64,000 nucleotides of DNA from Ramlibacter cellulosilyticus (GTDB lineage: Bacteria; Pseudomonadota; Gammaproteobacteria; Burkholderiales; Burkholderiaceae_C), in NCBI RefSeq assembly GCF_014297465.1, contig NZ_JACORT010000002.1:434001-498000 (forward strand). The letters run 5' to 3'. Made by a program: the position numbers and the translations under genes. Within the stretch, counting starts at the first letter, position 1. Each line of letters starts with the position of its first letter. The notes beneath the pieces were generated by a model, which searched no databases, had not been told where the DNA came from, and saw only the letters and a program-made list of their open reading frames with translations. Shown here in pieces: positions 8,545 to 17,335 of the stretch.

Positions 8545-9948
8545 TCAGAGCCGCAGCCAGGACGTGCCTTTTTCCTCGGCCCGTGCCTCGGCGAGCGCGC
8601 CCAGGAAGCTCTCGCACCACCAGTGCACGTCGTACTGCCGCACGCTGCGCATGAGCGCCTGGTGCCGCTCGCGCCGCTCCTCCAGCGGCATCTGCAGCGC
8701 GAGCAGGATGGCCGTCGCCGTGCCTTCCGTGTCGTAGGGATTCACCAGCAGCGCTTCCTTCAGCTGCTCCGCCGCGCCGGCGAAGCGCGAGAGCACCAGC
8801 ACGCCGGGGTCTTCCTCGTCCTGCGCGGCAAGGAACTCCTTGGCCACGAGGTTCATGCCGTCACGCAGCGGCGTGACGAGCGCGACGCGGCTCGCCTTGT
8901 ACAGGCCCGGCAGGCGCGCGCGCGGCACGGTGCGGTGGATGTAGCGCACCGGCATCCAGTCCAGCTCGCCGAAGTTGCCGTTGATGGAGCCGCACAGGCT
9001 TTCCAGCTCGTGCAGGATGTCCGTGTAGGCCTCGACGTTCTCGCGGCTGGGCGAGGCGATCTGGATCAGCGTGGCGCTGGAGCGCAGCTCCGGGTTCTTG
9101 GCGAGGAATTCGCGGAAGGCGCGCATGCGCTGCGGCAGGCCCTTCGAGTAGTCCAGGCGGTCGACGCCCACGAGGAGCTTGCGGCGGTAGTACTCGCGCT
9201 TCATGCGCTCGTACATGTCCGTCGCCTCGGCGCCGGCGGCGAGCTGCTCGAACTCCTGAACGTCGATGCCGATCGGGAAGGCGCCGGCATGCACGGTGCG
9301 GCCGAACGCGCGCCAGCGCTGGTCCTCCAGCCTCTGCGCGTGCGCTTCCGACTCCACGTAGCGGGCGAAGTGGTCGAGGTCCGACTCGCTCTGGAAGCCG
9401 ACGAGGTCGTACGCGAACAGGGCGCGGATCAGCCAGTCGTGGCCCGGGATCGCGGCGAGCATCAGCGGCGGCGGCAGCGGGATGTGCAGGAAGAAGCCGA
9501 TGCGCTGCGTGCAGCCCAGCGCGCGCAGTTCGGCCGCGAGCGGGATCAGGTGGTAGTCGTGCACCCAGATCACGTCGTCCTCGCGCAGCAGCGGCAGCAG
9601 CTTGCGCGCGAAGAGCTGGTTCACGCGCCGGTAGCCGGCGATGTAGCCCGCGTCGAAGTCGGCGAGGTCCAGCCGGTAGTGGAACACCGGCCAGAGCACG
9701 CCGTTGGAGTAGCCGAGGTAGAAGGCGTCGTGGTCCGCCTTCGAGAGGTCCACCATCGCCAGCTTGACCGGGCCGGCGTGCTCCAGGTGCACGTCGTCGA
9801 CCTCGCTGTGGTCGACGATCTTGCCGCTCCAGCCGAACCACATCCCGCCGGTGTTGTTCAACACCTCCGCGAGCGCCACCGCCAGGCCCCCGGCCGCCGT
9901 CTTGCGCGGGTCCGCGATGCGGTTGGAGACGACGACCAGGCGGCCCAA
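8545..9948 (-). CDS. otsA: Alpha,alpha-trehalose-phosphate synthase
   Basis: A 467-residue GT20 enzyme that makes trehalose 6-phosphate from a nucleotide-activated glucose (normally UDP-glucose) and glucose 6-phosphate. Visible motifs are GRLVVVSNRIADP at the N-terminus, the GGLAVAL loop, HDYHLIPLAAELR near residue 131, and the RDGMNLVAKEFLAAQ nucleotide-sugar site near 360. Length is normal for OtsA. It is the last gene of otsB - GH15 - otsA, starting 10 bases after the GH15 stop. The product is cytosolic and osmoprotective. Confidence 0.97.
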   Translation of the reverse strand: MGRLVVVSNRIADPRKTAAGGLAVALAEVLNNTGGMWFGWSGKIVDHSEVDDVHLEHAGPVKLAMVDLSKADHDAFYLGYSNGVLWPVFHYRLDLADFDAGYIAGYRRVNQLFARKLLPLLREDDVIWVHDYHLIPLAAELRALGCTQRIGFFLHIPLPPPLMLAAIPGHDWLIRALFAYDLVGFQSESDLDHFARYVESEAHAQRLEDQRWRAFGRTVHAGAFPIGIDVQEFEQLAAGAEATDMYERMKREYYRRKLLVGVDRLDYSKGLPQRMRAFREFLAKNPELRSSATLIQIASPSRENVEAYTDILHELESLCGSINGNFGELDWMPVRYIHRTVPRARLPGLYKASRVALVTPLRDGMNLVAKEFLAAQDEEDPGVLVLSRFAGAAEQLKEALLVNPYDTEGTATAILLALQMPLEERRERHQALMRSVRQYDVHWWCESFLGALAEARAEEKGTSWLRL

Positions 9949-9958
9949 GGGCGTTCCT

Positions 9959-11764
9959 TCAGATCACCGTGTCCCAGGATGCGGAGAGGCGCACCGCCGC
10001 ATTGATCGTGCCGACCATGGAATAGGTCTGCGGGAAGTTGCCCCACATCTCGCTGGTCACCGGATGGATGTCCTCGGACAGCAGGCCCAGGTGGTTGCGG
10101 TGCTTCAGCATCACCTCGAAGATCTCGCGCGCCTGCGCCTTGCGGCCGATGCGCGCCAGGGCGTCGATGCGCCAGAAGGTGCACACGTTGAACGAGGTCT
10201 CCGGCTTGCCGAAGTCGTCGGCCGCCTCGTAGCGCCGCATGAACGGGCCGTCGCACAGGGACTTCTCGAGCGCGTCGACGGTCGACACGAAGCGCGCGTC
10301 GTTGGGGTCGATCATGTTCACCTCGGCCATCAGCAGGGCGCTGGCGTCCAGGTCGCGGCCGCCGAAGCTTTCCGCGAAGGCCTGGCGCTCCTCGCTCCAG
10401 GACTCCTTCAGGATACGCCCGCGGATCGTGTCGGCGCGTTCCCGCCAGTAACGGATGCGCTCGGGGAGGCCGAGGGCCGAAGCGACCTTCGCGAGGCGGT
10501 CGCAGGCCACCCAGCTCATGAGGGCCGACGAGGTGTGCACGCGGGCGCGGGTGCGCAGCTCCCACATGCCCGCGTCCGGCGTGTCGTAGATCTTCCAGGC
10601 CTGCTCGCCCACGGCTTCCAGGTGCGCGAATTCGGCGCGGCCGGCCCGCTTGAACAGGCGGTGGTCGTGGAAGGCCTGCGCGGCCGCCAGGATGATGTTG
10701 CCGTACACGTCGTGCTGGAAGTGCTCCTGCGCCTGGTTGCCCACGCGCACGGGGCCCATGCCGCGGTAGCCGGGCAGGTGGTCCAGGATGAATTCCGGCA
10801 GCTGCTCCTCCTGGCCGATGCCGTAGAGCGGCTGGATGTGGCCGCCGCCGGAGCGGATCACCACGTTCATCAGCCAGCGCAGGTACTCCTCCATCGTCGC
10901 CACTTCGGAGATGGAGTTGAGCGCGCGCACCACGAAGAAGGCGTCGCGCAGCCAGCAGTAGCGGTAGTCCCAGTTGCGCCCGCTGCCGGGCGCCTCGGGG
11001 ATGCTGGTGGTCATCGCGGCAACGATCGCGCCCGTGTCCTCGAACAGCGACATCTTCAGCGTGATGGCGGCGCGGATCACCGCGTCCTGCCACTCCAGCG
11101 GCAGCGCCAGGGCGCGCGACCACTGCTTCCAGTAGGCGACCGTCTCCTGCTCGAACAGGCGCGCGGTTTCCTCGATGCCGTTGGTGAGCGTCTCGTCCGG
11201 CCCCATGATGAAGTTCATGGGGCGGTCGACCACGAAGTAGGTCTCCGCCAGCACGTACGAGATCGGCGCGTCGGTGTTGATGCGGATCGTGCTGTTGCCC
11301 GCGACGTAGCGGATGTGGGTGCTGCCCTGCGTGACCGCGGGCTTGGTACGGCCCCAGTCGAAGCGGGGCCGCAGCAGCACGCGCATGCGCGGCGAACCCG
11401 AGAGGATCTTCACGCGCCGCACGAGGGTGAGCGGCCGGAACATGCGCCCGCGGCTCCAGAAGCGCGGCGCGAAGTCGGTGACCTCGATGCCCTGGCCCTT
11501 GCGGTCGTACATGCGCGTGCGCAGCACCGCGGTGTTGGGCTCGTAGTGCTGCTCGGTGCGGTCGTAGTCCTCCAGCTCGAAGGCCCACAGGCTGCCGTTC
11601 TCGCTCGGGTCGAGCATGGCGTTGAACACCGGATCGCCGTCGAAGCGCGGCAGGCAGCACCACACGATGCGCGACTGCTGGTCGACCATCGCGCTGTACG
11701 CGCAGTTGCCGATCATCCCCACCTGCAGCGAGTTCGGCGTCACGAAGGAAGCGTTGTTGTTCAT
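9959..11764 (-). CDS. Glycoside hydrolase family 15 protein
   Basis: A 601-residue protein. An N-terminal beta-sandwich region (GMIGNCAYSAMVDQQSRIVWCCLPRFD) leads into an (alpha/alpha)6 barrel with the GH15 signature NWDYRYCWLRDAFF near residue 255. GH15 includes glucoamylases and bacterial trehalases; no signal peptide is seen, so it acts in the cytosol. Its position between otsB and otsA (ATGA overlap with otsB) makes a trehalose- or glucan-related substrate likely, though which one is inference. I reject a much longer upstream extension of this frame, because it would run antisense-free through otsB and the VOC gene. Confidence 0.9.
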   Translation of the reverse strand: MNNNASFVTPNSLQVGMIGNCAYSAMVDQQSRIVWCCLPRFDGDPVFNAMLDPSENGSLWAFELEDYDRTEQHYEPNTAVLRTRMYDRKGQGIEVTDFAPRFWSRGRMFRPLTLVRRVKILSGSPRMRVLLRPRFDWGRTKPAVTQGSTHIRYVAGNSTIRINTDAPISYVLAETYFVVDRPMNFIMGPDETLTNGIEETARLFEQETVAYWKQWSRALALPLEWQDAVIRAAITLKMSLFEDTGAIVAAMTTSIPEAPGSGRNWDYRYCWLRDAFFVVRALNSISEVATMEEYLRWLMNVVIRSGGGHIQPLYGIGQEEQLPEFILDHLPGYRGMGPVRVGNQAQEHFQHDVYGNIILAAAQAFHDHRLFKRAGRAEFAHLEAVGEQAWKIYDTPDAGMWELRTRARVHTSSALMSWVACDRLAKVASALGLPERIRYWRERADTIRGRILKESWSEERQAFAESFGGRDLDASALLMAEVNMIDPNDARFVSTVDALEKSLCDGPFMRRYEAADDFGKPETSFNVCTFWRIDALARIGRKAQAREIFEVMLKHRNHLGLLSEDIHPVTSEMWGNFPQTYSMVGTINAAVRLSASWDTVI

Positions 11765-12501
11765 GCTGTTCTCGTCGATCGGGCGGCGAGGGCCGCCTCC
11801 AGTTCTTGTCGGAGGGTGGCGGGGCTGGCGAGGCGCCGCCGCGCGACGCTCTCTCCCTCCCCCACCTTGATGCCCACGCCGCCGAGGCGCTGCACCGTCG
11901 AGAAACCCGCCTCGTCGGTGACGTCGTCCCCGATGAAGACGGGCGTGCGGCCGGCGAAGGGCGGCTCGGCCAGGAAGTCCTCGATGGCGTGGCCCTTGCT
12001 CGCGCCGCCGGGCTTGGCTTCGGCGACCATCTTGCCGCGCATCAGCGCGAGGCCGCGGGATTCGTCCACCGCCTGCTGCATCGTGGCGAGGCACAGCGCC
12101 TCGAGCTCGGGCCGCTGCCGGTAGTGCAGCGCGATGGAGCCGCGCTTGTTCTCCACCAGCAGGCCGGGATGCCGGGACGCCAGCGCGCACGCGGCTTCGA
12201 CCACGTGGTCGAGCGGGTGCGTGTCCAGCAGGTGCAGCGTGCCGTCGCCGCCGCGGCGCTCGGCGCCGTGCACGCCCGCGACGGACAGCACCAGGGGCCG
12301 GAGGTACTCGTCGATCTGCGCGATCGGACGGCCGGAGATCACCGCGACGGCGCCCTGGAGGTAGTCCTTCACCTCCTGCAGCACCGCCAGGAGGGGTTCG
12401 GGCACGTGCACGGCGTCGGGGTGCGGTGCGATGTCGACCATGGTCCCGTCGAAATCCAGGAACAGGGCGCAGGAGGGATGGAGGATCTCCGCGAGCGTCA
12501 T
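11761..12501 (-). CDS. otsB: Trehalose-phosphatase
   Basis: A 246-residue HAD-superfamily phosphatase that converts trehalose 6-phosphate to trehalose. Motif I is [11 protein letters not shown] (DxDGT, about residues 15-25) and motif IV is [12 protein letters not shown] near 190. [12 protein letters not shown] is typical of OtsB. The ATG at 12501 ([10 protein letters not shown]) is preferred over an in-frame start 17 codons upstream because family members begin just before the DxD motif. It is the first gene of the trehalose operon and overlaps the GH15 start by four bases. Confidence 0.95.
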   Translation of the reverse strand: MTLAEILHPSCALFLDFDGTMVDIAPHPDAVHVPEPLLAVLQEVKDYLQGAVAVISGRPIAQIDEYLRPLVLSVAGVHGAERRGGDGTLHLLDTHPLDHVVEAACALASRHPGLLVENKRGSIALHYRQRPELEALCLATMQQAVDESRGLALMRGKMVAEAKPGGASKGHAIEDFLAEPPFAGRTPVFIGDDVTDEAGFSTVQRLGGVGIKVGEGESVARRRLASPATLRQELEAALAARSTRTA

Positions 12502-12554
12502 GTGGCGTGAACGTAGCAAAGCCGGGCGCGCGCCGCCAGACCGGCTGGACACCG

Positions 12555-12584
12555 CGCCGGGTAGGAAGGCTCCTACACCCGGCG
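12555..12584. repeat. Palindromic hairpin upstream of otsB
   Basis: CGCCGGGTAGGA (12555-12566) faces TCCTAC-A-CCCGGCG (12571-12584), with a 4-base loop and a single bulged A. It sits between the VOC gene stop and the otsB start. It could be a terminator-like structure for the VOC gene or a protein-binding palindrome (TAGGA...TCCTA) controlling otsB. No U-tract is present. Confidence 0.6.
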
Positions 12585-12594
12585 GGAAGGGGGG

Positions 12595-13008
12595 TCAGGT
12601 GGCGTACAGCCCATCCAGGGAACGGAAGCCCTTCACCTCGATCGGGTTGCCGAACGGGTCGCAGAAGAACATCGTCCACTGTTCGCCGGGCTCGCCCGGG
12701 TAGCGCAGCTGCGGCTCCAGCACGAACTCGGTGCCGGCGGCCTGCAGGCGGCCGGCCATCGCCTGCCATTGCGGCAGCTCCAGCACCAGGCCGAAGTGCG
12801 GCATCGGCACCAGCTTGTCGCCGACGCGGCCGGTGCGGCTGGTGTGGAACGGCTCGCCGAGGTGCAGGGAGAGCTGGTGGCCCTCGAAGTCGAAGTCCAC
12901 CCACGTGTCGGTGCTGCGGCCTTCGCGGCAGCCGAGCACGTCGCCGTAGAAGCGGCGGGCCTGGTCGAGGTCGCGGACATGGAAAGCAAGGTGGAACAGC
13001 GCGGGCAT
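12595..13008 (-). CDS. VOC (glyoxalase/bleomycin-resistance) family protein
   Basis: A 137-residue single vicinal-oxygen-chelate domain protein. It opens with [23 protein letters not shown] and ends with [15 protein letters not shown], the standard paired beta-alpha-beta-beta-beta modules. Candidate metal ligands are His8 in the first strand and the Glu in PIEVKGF. These proteins range from lyases to dioxygenases and drug-binding proteins; no specific substrate can be inferred. Its start faces the divergent TraB/GumN gene across about 36 bases. Confidence 0.88.
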   Translation of the reverse strand: MPALFHLAFHVRDLDQARRFYGDVLGCREGRSTDTWVDFDFEGHQLSLHLGEPFHTSRTGRVGDKLVPMPHFGLVLELPQWQAMAGRLQAAGTEFVLEPQLRYPGEPGEQWTMFFCDPFGNPIEVKGFRSLDGLYAT

Positions 13009-13044
13009 GCGAGGAGGATAACGCGTGGCGTACCATGCCCGGCC

Positions 13045-14016
13045 ATGCACCTGTTCCCCTTCGCCCGAGCCCTGCTGGGCAGCGTGGCCTTCCTGCTCGC
13101 GGCCGGCCAGGCCGTCGCCCAGTCCACCTGCCCGCCGCCGGCGCCGACGCTCGAGACCCTGAAGCCCGAACAGGTGCGCGCCGACGTGCGCGACCGGGGC
13201 TTCCTCTGGGAGCTCACGCGCGACGGCCGCAAGTCCTGGCTGTATGGCACGGTCCACGTGAGCCGGCCCGAGTGGCTGCTGCCCGGCCGGCGCGTGCAGG
13301 CCGCGCTGCAGGAAAGCGAAGTGCTGGCGCTCGAACTCGACCCCGGCGACCCGGAGCTGGTGCGGATCTTCACCGCGCCCGGCGACGCCGCCCGCGAAGC
13401 CCGCGTCATGGCGGGCCTGCAGCCGCGCCTGGCGAAAGTCGCCGAGCGCGAGTGCCTGCCGGTGGCGAAGCTCGCGGCCATGCGACCCATCCTGCAGGTG
13501 ACGACGCTGGGCCTGCAGCAGTCGCGCCGCGACGGCTTCCATCCGGAGCTCGCGGTGGACGCCGTCCTGTGGGGGTTCATGCAGCGCATGGGCAAGCCGG
13601 TCGTGGCGCTGGAAACGCCGGCCGCGCAGCTGGAAGCGCTGACGCCTGCCACCGAGGCCGACGAGCGCGTGCTGGTGACCCGGTCGCTCGAGGAGATCGA
13701 ATCGGGCGCCGACCGGCGCTCCATGCGCCGGCTGCTGCAGGCCTGGGCGGACAGCGACCTGCCCGCGCTCGCGAGCTACGAGCAATGGTGCGAGTGCATG
13801 GAGACGCCGCAGGAGCAGCGTTACCTGCGGCGGATCAACGACGAGCGCAACGGGCCGATCGCGGACCGCCTGCTCGCGCTGCACGGTTCGGGCAAGCGCT
13901 TCTTCGCCGCGGTCGGCGCGCTGCACATGACCGGCCCGCAGGCCCTGCCGGGGCTGCTGCGCGCCCGCGGCTTCGAGGTGCGGCCGGTGCCCCCTTCACG
14001 CGGGAATGCCCCATGA
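13045..14016 (+). CDS. TraB/GumN family protein
   Basis: A 323-residue protein with a signal peptide (about 1-25, ending AVAQ) and a TraB/PrgY/GumN domain. The two family GxxH motifs are visible as [13 protein letters not shown] (about residue 65) and [15 protein letters not shown] near the end. The fold is related to Tiki metalloproteases, so a periplasmic protease-like activity is possible but unproven. Start ATG 13045 begins the signal peptide. Its stop overlaps the next start (ATGA at 14013), so the two genes are coupled. Confidence 0.88.
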   Translation: MHLFPFARALLGSVAFLLAAGQAVAQSTCPPPAPTLETLKPEQVRADVRDRGFLWELTRDGRKSWLYGTVHVSRPEWLLPGRRVQAALQESEVLALELDPGDPELVRIFTAPGDAAREARVMAGLQPRLAKVAERECLPVAKLAAMRPILQVTTLGLQQSRRDGFHPELAVDAVLWGFMQRMGKPVVALETPAAQLEALTPATEADERVLVTRSLEEIESGADRRSMRRLLQAWADSDLPALASYEQWCECMETPQEQRYLRRINDERNGPIADRLLALHGSGKRFFAAVGALHMTGPQALPGLLRARGFEVRPVPPSRGNAP

Positions 14017-14816
14017 CCACCATCGACTACGCCCGTTACCAGACCCTGAACATCACGCGCCGCGGCCCCGCGGACAGCGTGCTGGACATCCAGATGAGGG
14101 CCGCCAACGGCAAGCTGCCGACCGCGGGCCATGCCGGCCATCGGGAGCTGGCGGAGATCTGGCGCGATGTCGGCGCGGACGAGAGCGTGCGCTGCGCCGT
14201 GCTGCGTGGCGAGGGCCTGGGCTTTTCCGGCGGCGGCGACCTCGCGCTGGTGCAGGACATGGCCGACGACTTCGAGACGCGTTCGCGCGTGTGGAAGGAG
14301 GCCCGCGACCTCGTCTACAACGTGATCGACTGCGACAAGCCGATCGTGAGCGCGCTGCACGGGCCGGCCGTGGGCGCGGGGCTCGTCGCCGGGCTGCTGG
14401 CCGACATCTCGGTGGCCGCGCGCGACGCGAAGATCGTCGACGGGCACACGCGCCTGGGCGTCGCCGCGGGCGACCATGCGGCCATCGTCTGGCCGCTGCT
14501 GTGCGGGATGGCCAAGGCGAAGTACTACCTGCTGCTGTGCGATCCGGTGAGCGGCGAGGAGGCCGAGCGCATCGGGCTGGTCTCGCTGGCGGTCGACGCC
14601 GACCAGTTGCTGCCCAAGGCCTACGAGATCGCCGACCGCCTCGCCCAGGGCAGCCAGAGCGCGATCCGCTGGACGAAGTACGCCCTGAACAACTGGCTGC
14701 GCCAGGCGGGGCCGAACTTCGACACCTCGCTCGCGCTGGAATTCCTGGGCTTCGGCGGGCCGGACGTGCGGGAAGGCCTCGCCTCGCTGCGGGAAAGGCG
14801 GCCGCCGAAGTTCTGA
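14013..14816 (+). CDS. Enoyl-CoA hydratase/isomerase family protein
   Basis: A 267-residue crotonase-fold protein. The oxyanion-hole segments are [15 protein letters not shown] (about residues 66-80) and [21 protein letters not shown] (about 110-130). In the region that holds the catalytic glutamates of classical hydratases, this protein has [22 protein letters not shown], with Asp rather than Glu, so true hydration of enoyl-CoA is uncertain. It is translationally coupled to the TraB/GumN gene. It could act in fatty-acid or aromatic-CoA metabolism; the specific substrate is unknown. Confidence 0.85.
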   Translation: MTTIDYARYQTLNITRRGPADSVLDIQMRAANGKLPTAGHAGHRELAEIWRDVGADESVRCAVLRGEGLGFSGGGDLALVQDMADDFETRSRVWKEARDLVYNVIDCDKPIVSALHGPAVGAGLVAGLLADISVAARDAKIVDGHTRLGVAAGDHAAIVWPLLCGMAKAKYYLLLCDPVSGEEAERIGLVSLAVDADQLLPKAYEIADRLAQGSQSAIRWTKYALNNWLRQAGPNFDTSLALEFLGFGGPDVREGLASLRERRPPKF

Positions 14817-14844
14817 GGTGCGGCGGCCCGGGATAATCCGCCGC

Positions 14845-15291
14845 ATGAAGACCGCCTTCGCCTCCTTCCTGCTCGCGGCCGCCGGCGCCGCCTTCGCCCA
14901 GACCGCGGCGCCCGTCGCCGTGCACGGCGCCTGGGCCCGCAGCACCGTCGCCGGGCAGGACTCCACCGGCGCGTACATGACGCTCACCGCGCGGGAGCCG
15001 CTGACGCTGCTGGGCGCGGACACGCCCGCCGCCGGCATCGTCGAGATCCACGAGATGCGGATGGAAGGCGAGGTGATGAAGATGCGCGCCGCGGAGACGC
15101 TGCCGCTGGCCACCGGCAAGCCGCTGCAGCTCGCGCCCGGCGGCTTCCACCTCATGCTCATGGACCTGAAGGCGCCGTTCCAGGCCGGCAGCAGCATCCC
15201 CATGACGCTGCGCTTCCGCGATGCGCAGGGCAGGGAGCGCAAGCTGCCGGTGGATGTGCCGGTCACGCGCATGCCACCCGGCAAGCACTAA
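14845..15291 (+). CDS. Periplasmic copper chaperone PCu(A)C
   Basis: A 148-residue protein with a signal peptide ([19 protein letters not shown]). The mature domain carries the complete Cu(I)-binding pattern H-x10-M-x21-H-x-M: the His of EIHEMRM, the Met of VMKM, and the HLM of GGFHLMLMD. PCu(A)C proteins deliver copper to the CuA or CuB site of cytochrome c oxidase, usually together with a Sco protein, which is not seen in this window. The ATG at 14845 was chosen because it begins the signal peptide. Confidence 0.93.
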   Translation: MKTAFASFLLAAAGAAFAQTAAPVAVHGAWARSTVAGQDSTGAYMTLTAREPLTLLGADTPAAGIVEIHEMRMEGEVMKMRAAETLPLATGKPLQLAPGGFHLMLMDLKAPFQAGSSIPMTLRFRDAQGRERKLPVDVPVTRMPPGKH

Positions 15292-15356
15292 TCCCCAGTA
15301 CCCGGGGGCGCGCATCTGGGGTTAAGCTGTACGCCAGAGCACCCCAGGAGCGCGCC

Positions 15357-16007
15357 ATGAACGACAACACGAACTTCGGCTTTGCCAAGCTGGTCCCGGG
15401 CTTCGACTTCCTGCAGAACCTGGCCAAGGGCGCGTCGCAGACCATCCCGCAGCTGCCGAACCTGTCGAACTGGGTGGCGCCCACGCTCAACGTGGAGGAG
15501 CTGGAGAAGCGCATCGGCGAGTTGAAGGCCGTGCACTTCTGGCTGGACCAGAACAGCAAGGCGCTCGGCGCGACGATCCAGGCGCTCGAGGTGCAGAAGA
15601 TGACCCTCGCGACGCTGCAGGGCATGAACTTCAACATGGGCGACGTCGCCAACGCGCTGAAGCTCAAGACCGCGGAGACGGTGAGCTCCGGCGTGCAGAA
15701 GGCCGCGACCGCGGCCGGCACGGTGGCCGGCGTCGCCGGCGCCGCCAGGCGCAAGGTGGCGGGCGAGAAGGAGAAAGAGAAAGAGAAGGGCAACGGCGGT
15801 GCCGCGCCGGTCGACCCGCTGCAATGGTGGGGCGCGCTCACGCAGCAGTTCCAGGAGATCGCCGCCAACGCGATGAAGGACGCGGCGCAGAAGACCGTGG
15901 TGCATGCCGCGAAGAACATGGCCGCAGGCGCGGCCAAGGAAAAGCCGGCGAAGAAGGGCAGCGCCCGCAAGGCCCCGGCCAGGAAGAAGGCGCCGGCGAC
16001 GTCGTAG
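15357..16007 (+). CDS. phaM: PhaM family polyhydroxyalkanoate granule regulatory protein
   Basis: A 216-residue protein with the PhaM N-terminal helical domain (FGFAKLVPGFDFLQNLAKGASQ, then LNVEELEKRIGELKAVHFWLDQN) and a long Lys/Ala/Pro-rich C-terminal tail (about 130-216) with AKKGSARKAPARKK-type repeats. In Ralstonia eutropha PhaM activates PHB synthase and uses its basic tail to tether granules to DNA. The same layout here supports this role. The FIST gene begins 8 bases after the stop, suggesting co-transcription. Confidence 0.9.
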   Translation: MNDNTNFGFAKLVPGFDFLQNLAKGASQTIPQLPNLSNWVAPTLNVEELEKRIGELKAVHFWLDQNSKALGATIQALEVQKMTLATLQGMNFNMGDVANALKLKTAETVSSGVQKAATAAGTVAGVAGAARRKVAGEKEKEKEKGNGGAAPVDPLQWWGALTQQFQEIAANAMKDAAQKTVVHAAKNMAAGAAKEKPAKKGSARKAPARKKAPATS

Positions 16008-16015
16008 GAGCCGTC

Positions 16016-17263
16016 ATGCAGTTGTTCCCTTTCGGCCATGCCACGCATCCGCAGTGGCAGATGGCGGCCGGCCTCGTGCTGGCGCAGTTGCGCGCGCAGA
16101 TGACGCTGCACGGCTACGCGGCGAGCCCCACGCTGGGGCTGCTGTACATCACCGACCACTACGCCGCGCACGCGCAGGAGATCCTCGACCACCTCGGCGC
16201 CGAGCTGCCGACCGTGACCGACTGGTCCGGCACCGTCGGCGTGGGCATCGCCTCGTCCAACGTGGAGTACTTCGACGAGCCGGCGCTCGCGGTCATGCTG
16301 TGCGCGGTGCCGTCCGACCAGTACCGCGTGTTCTCCGGCGTATCGCCGCTGCCGGCCACCTTCCGGCCGCACACGGCGCTGGTGCACGCGGATTCCGGCA
16401 CGCCGGAGCTTGCGGAACTGATCACCGAGATGTCGGACCGCACGGCGACGGGCTACCTGTTCGGCGGGCTGGCTTCGAGCCGTTCGGAGGCGGTGCAGTT
16501 CGCCATCGGCGGCAACGGCAACCTGAGCGGCCACGGCAAGGCCGGCGGCGTGTTCAGCGGCGGCTTGTCGGGCGTCGCCTTCGCCGAAGGCGTGCAGCTC
16601 GTGTCGCGCGTGACGCAAGGCTGCCAGCCGGTGGCGCCGGCGCGCAGCATCACGGGTGCGGACGGCAACCTCATCACCGAGCTCGATGGCGAGCCCGCGC
16701 TCGACGTGCTGCTGGAAGACCTCGACCTCACGCTGGAGGAGCCGGAGGCCGCCATCGCCGCCTTGCGCAAGACGCTGGTGGGGCTCACGCAGGCCTCCGA
16801 AGACGTCGTGAACCGCACCGGCCATTTCGGCACGGACGTGGTCGTGCGCCACATCATCGGCCTCGACCCCCGGCGCCGCGGCGTCGCGATCGCCGATCGC
16901 GTGGAGGAAGGCATGAAGCTGGCCTTCTGCCGCCGCGACGTGGAGGCCGCGCGGGCCGACCTCGTGCGCATCTGCGCCGAGATCCGCGAGGAGCTGGAGC
17001 CCGAGGAGCTGCCCCTCGCGGTGGCGGCGGCGCTTGCGAGTTCCGAAGCGGCGAACGAGCCGAACCCCGCCCGCCGCATCGCCGGGGCCGTCTACGTGAG
17101 CTGCGCCGGCCGCGGCGGCCCGCACTTCGGCGGGCCCAGCGCGGAACTGCAGGTCGTGCGACGGGCGCTCGGCGACGTGCCGCTGGTGGGCTTCTTCGCG
17201 GGCGGCGAGATCGCCCGGCGGCACCTGTACGGGTACACCGGGGTGCTGACCGTATTCACCTGA
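16016..17263 (+). CDS. FIST sensory-domain protein
   Basis: A 415-residue cytosolic protein. The N-terminal FIST domain (LGLLYITDHYAAHAQEILDHL, then TVTDWSGTVGVGI) is followed by a FIST_C domain ending with PLVGFFAGGEIARRHLYGYTGVLTVFT. FIST domains sense small molecules, probably amino acids, and are usually joined to signalling outputs. Here no kinase or GGDEF module is attached, so it may work by protein interaction. It follows phaM closely; a link to storage-polymer control is only contextual. Confidence 0.88.
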   Translation: MQLFPFGHATHPQWQMAAGLVLAQLRAQMTLHGYAASPTLGLLYITDHYAAHAQEILDHLGAELPTVTDWSGTVGVGIASSNVEYFDEPALAVMLCAVPSDQYRVFSGVSPLPATFRPHTALVHADSGTPELAELITEMSDRTATGYLFGGLASSRSEAVQFAIGGNGNLSGHGKAGGVFSGGLSGVAFAEGVQLVSRVTQGCQPVAPARSITGADGNLITELDGEPALDVLLEDLDLTLEEPEAAIAALRKTLVGLTQASEDVVNRTGHFGTDVVVRHIIGLDPRRRGVAIADRVEEGMKLAFCRRDVEAARADLVRICAEIREELEPEELPLAVAAALASSEAANEPNPARRIAGAVYVSCAGRGGPHFGGPSAELQVVRRALGDVPLVGFFAGGEIARRHLYGYTGVLTVFT

Positions 17264-17335
17264 GCGCGAGGCGCAACCGCCCCCGGGCCGTAAAATTCGG
17301 CCCGGAGGGGCGGGGTTCCGCCAGAGGATCGTTCA

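Noticed and set aside
9959-13036. A 1025-codon open frame suggesting a giant fusion with the GH15 protein
   Set aside because: The first 424 codons only run out of frame through otsB and the VOC gene and are Arg/Pro/Ala-rich, as expected for a shadow frame in GC-rich DNA. The GH15 homology begins at 11764.
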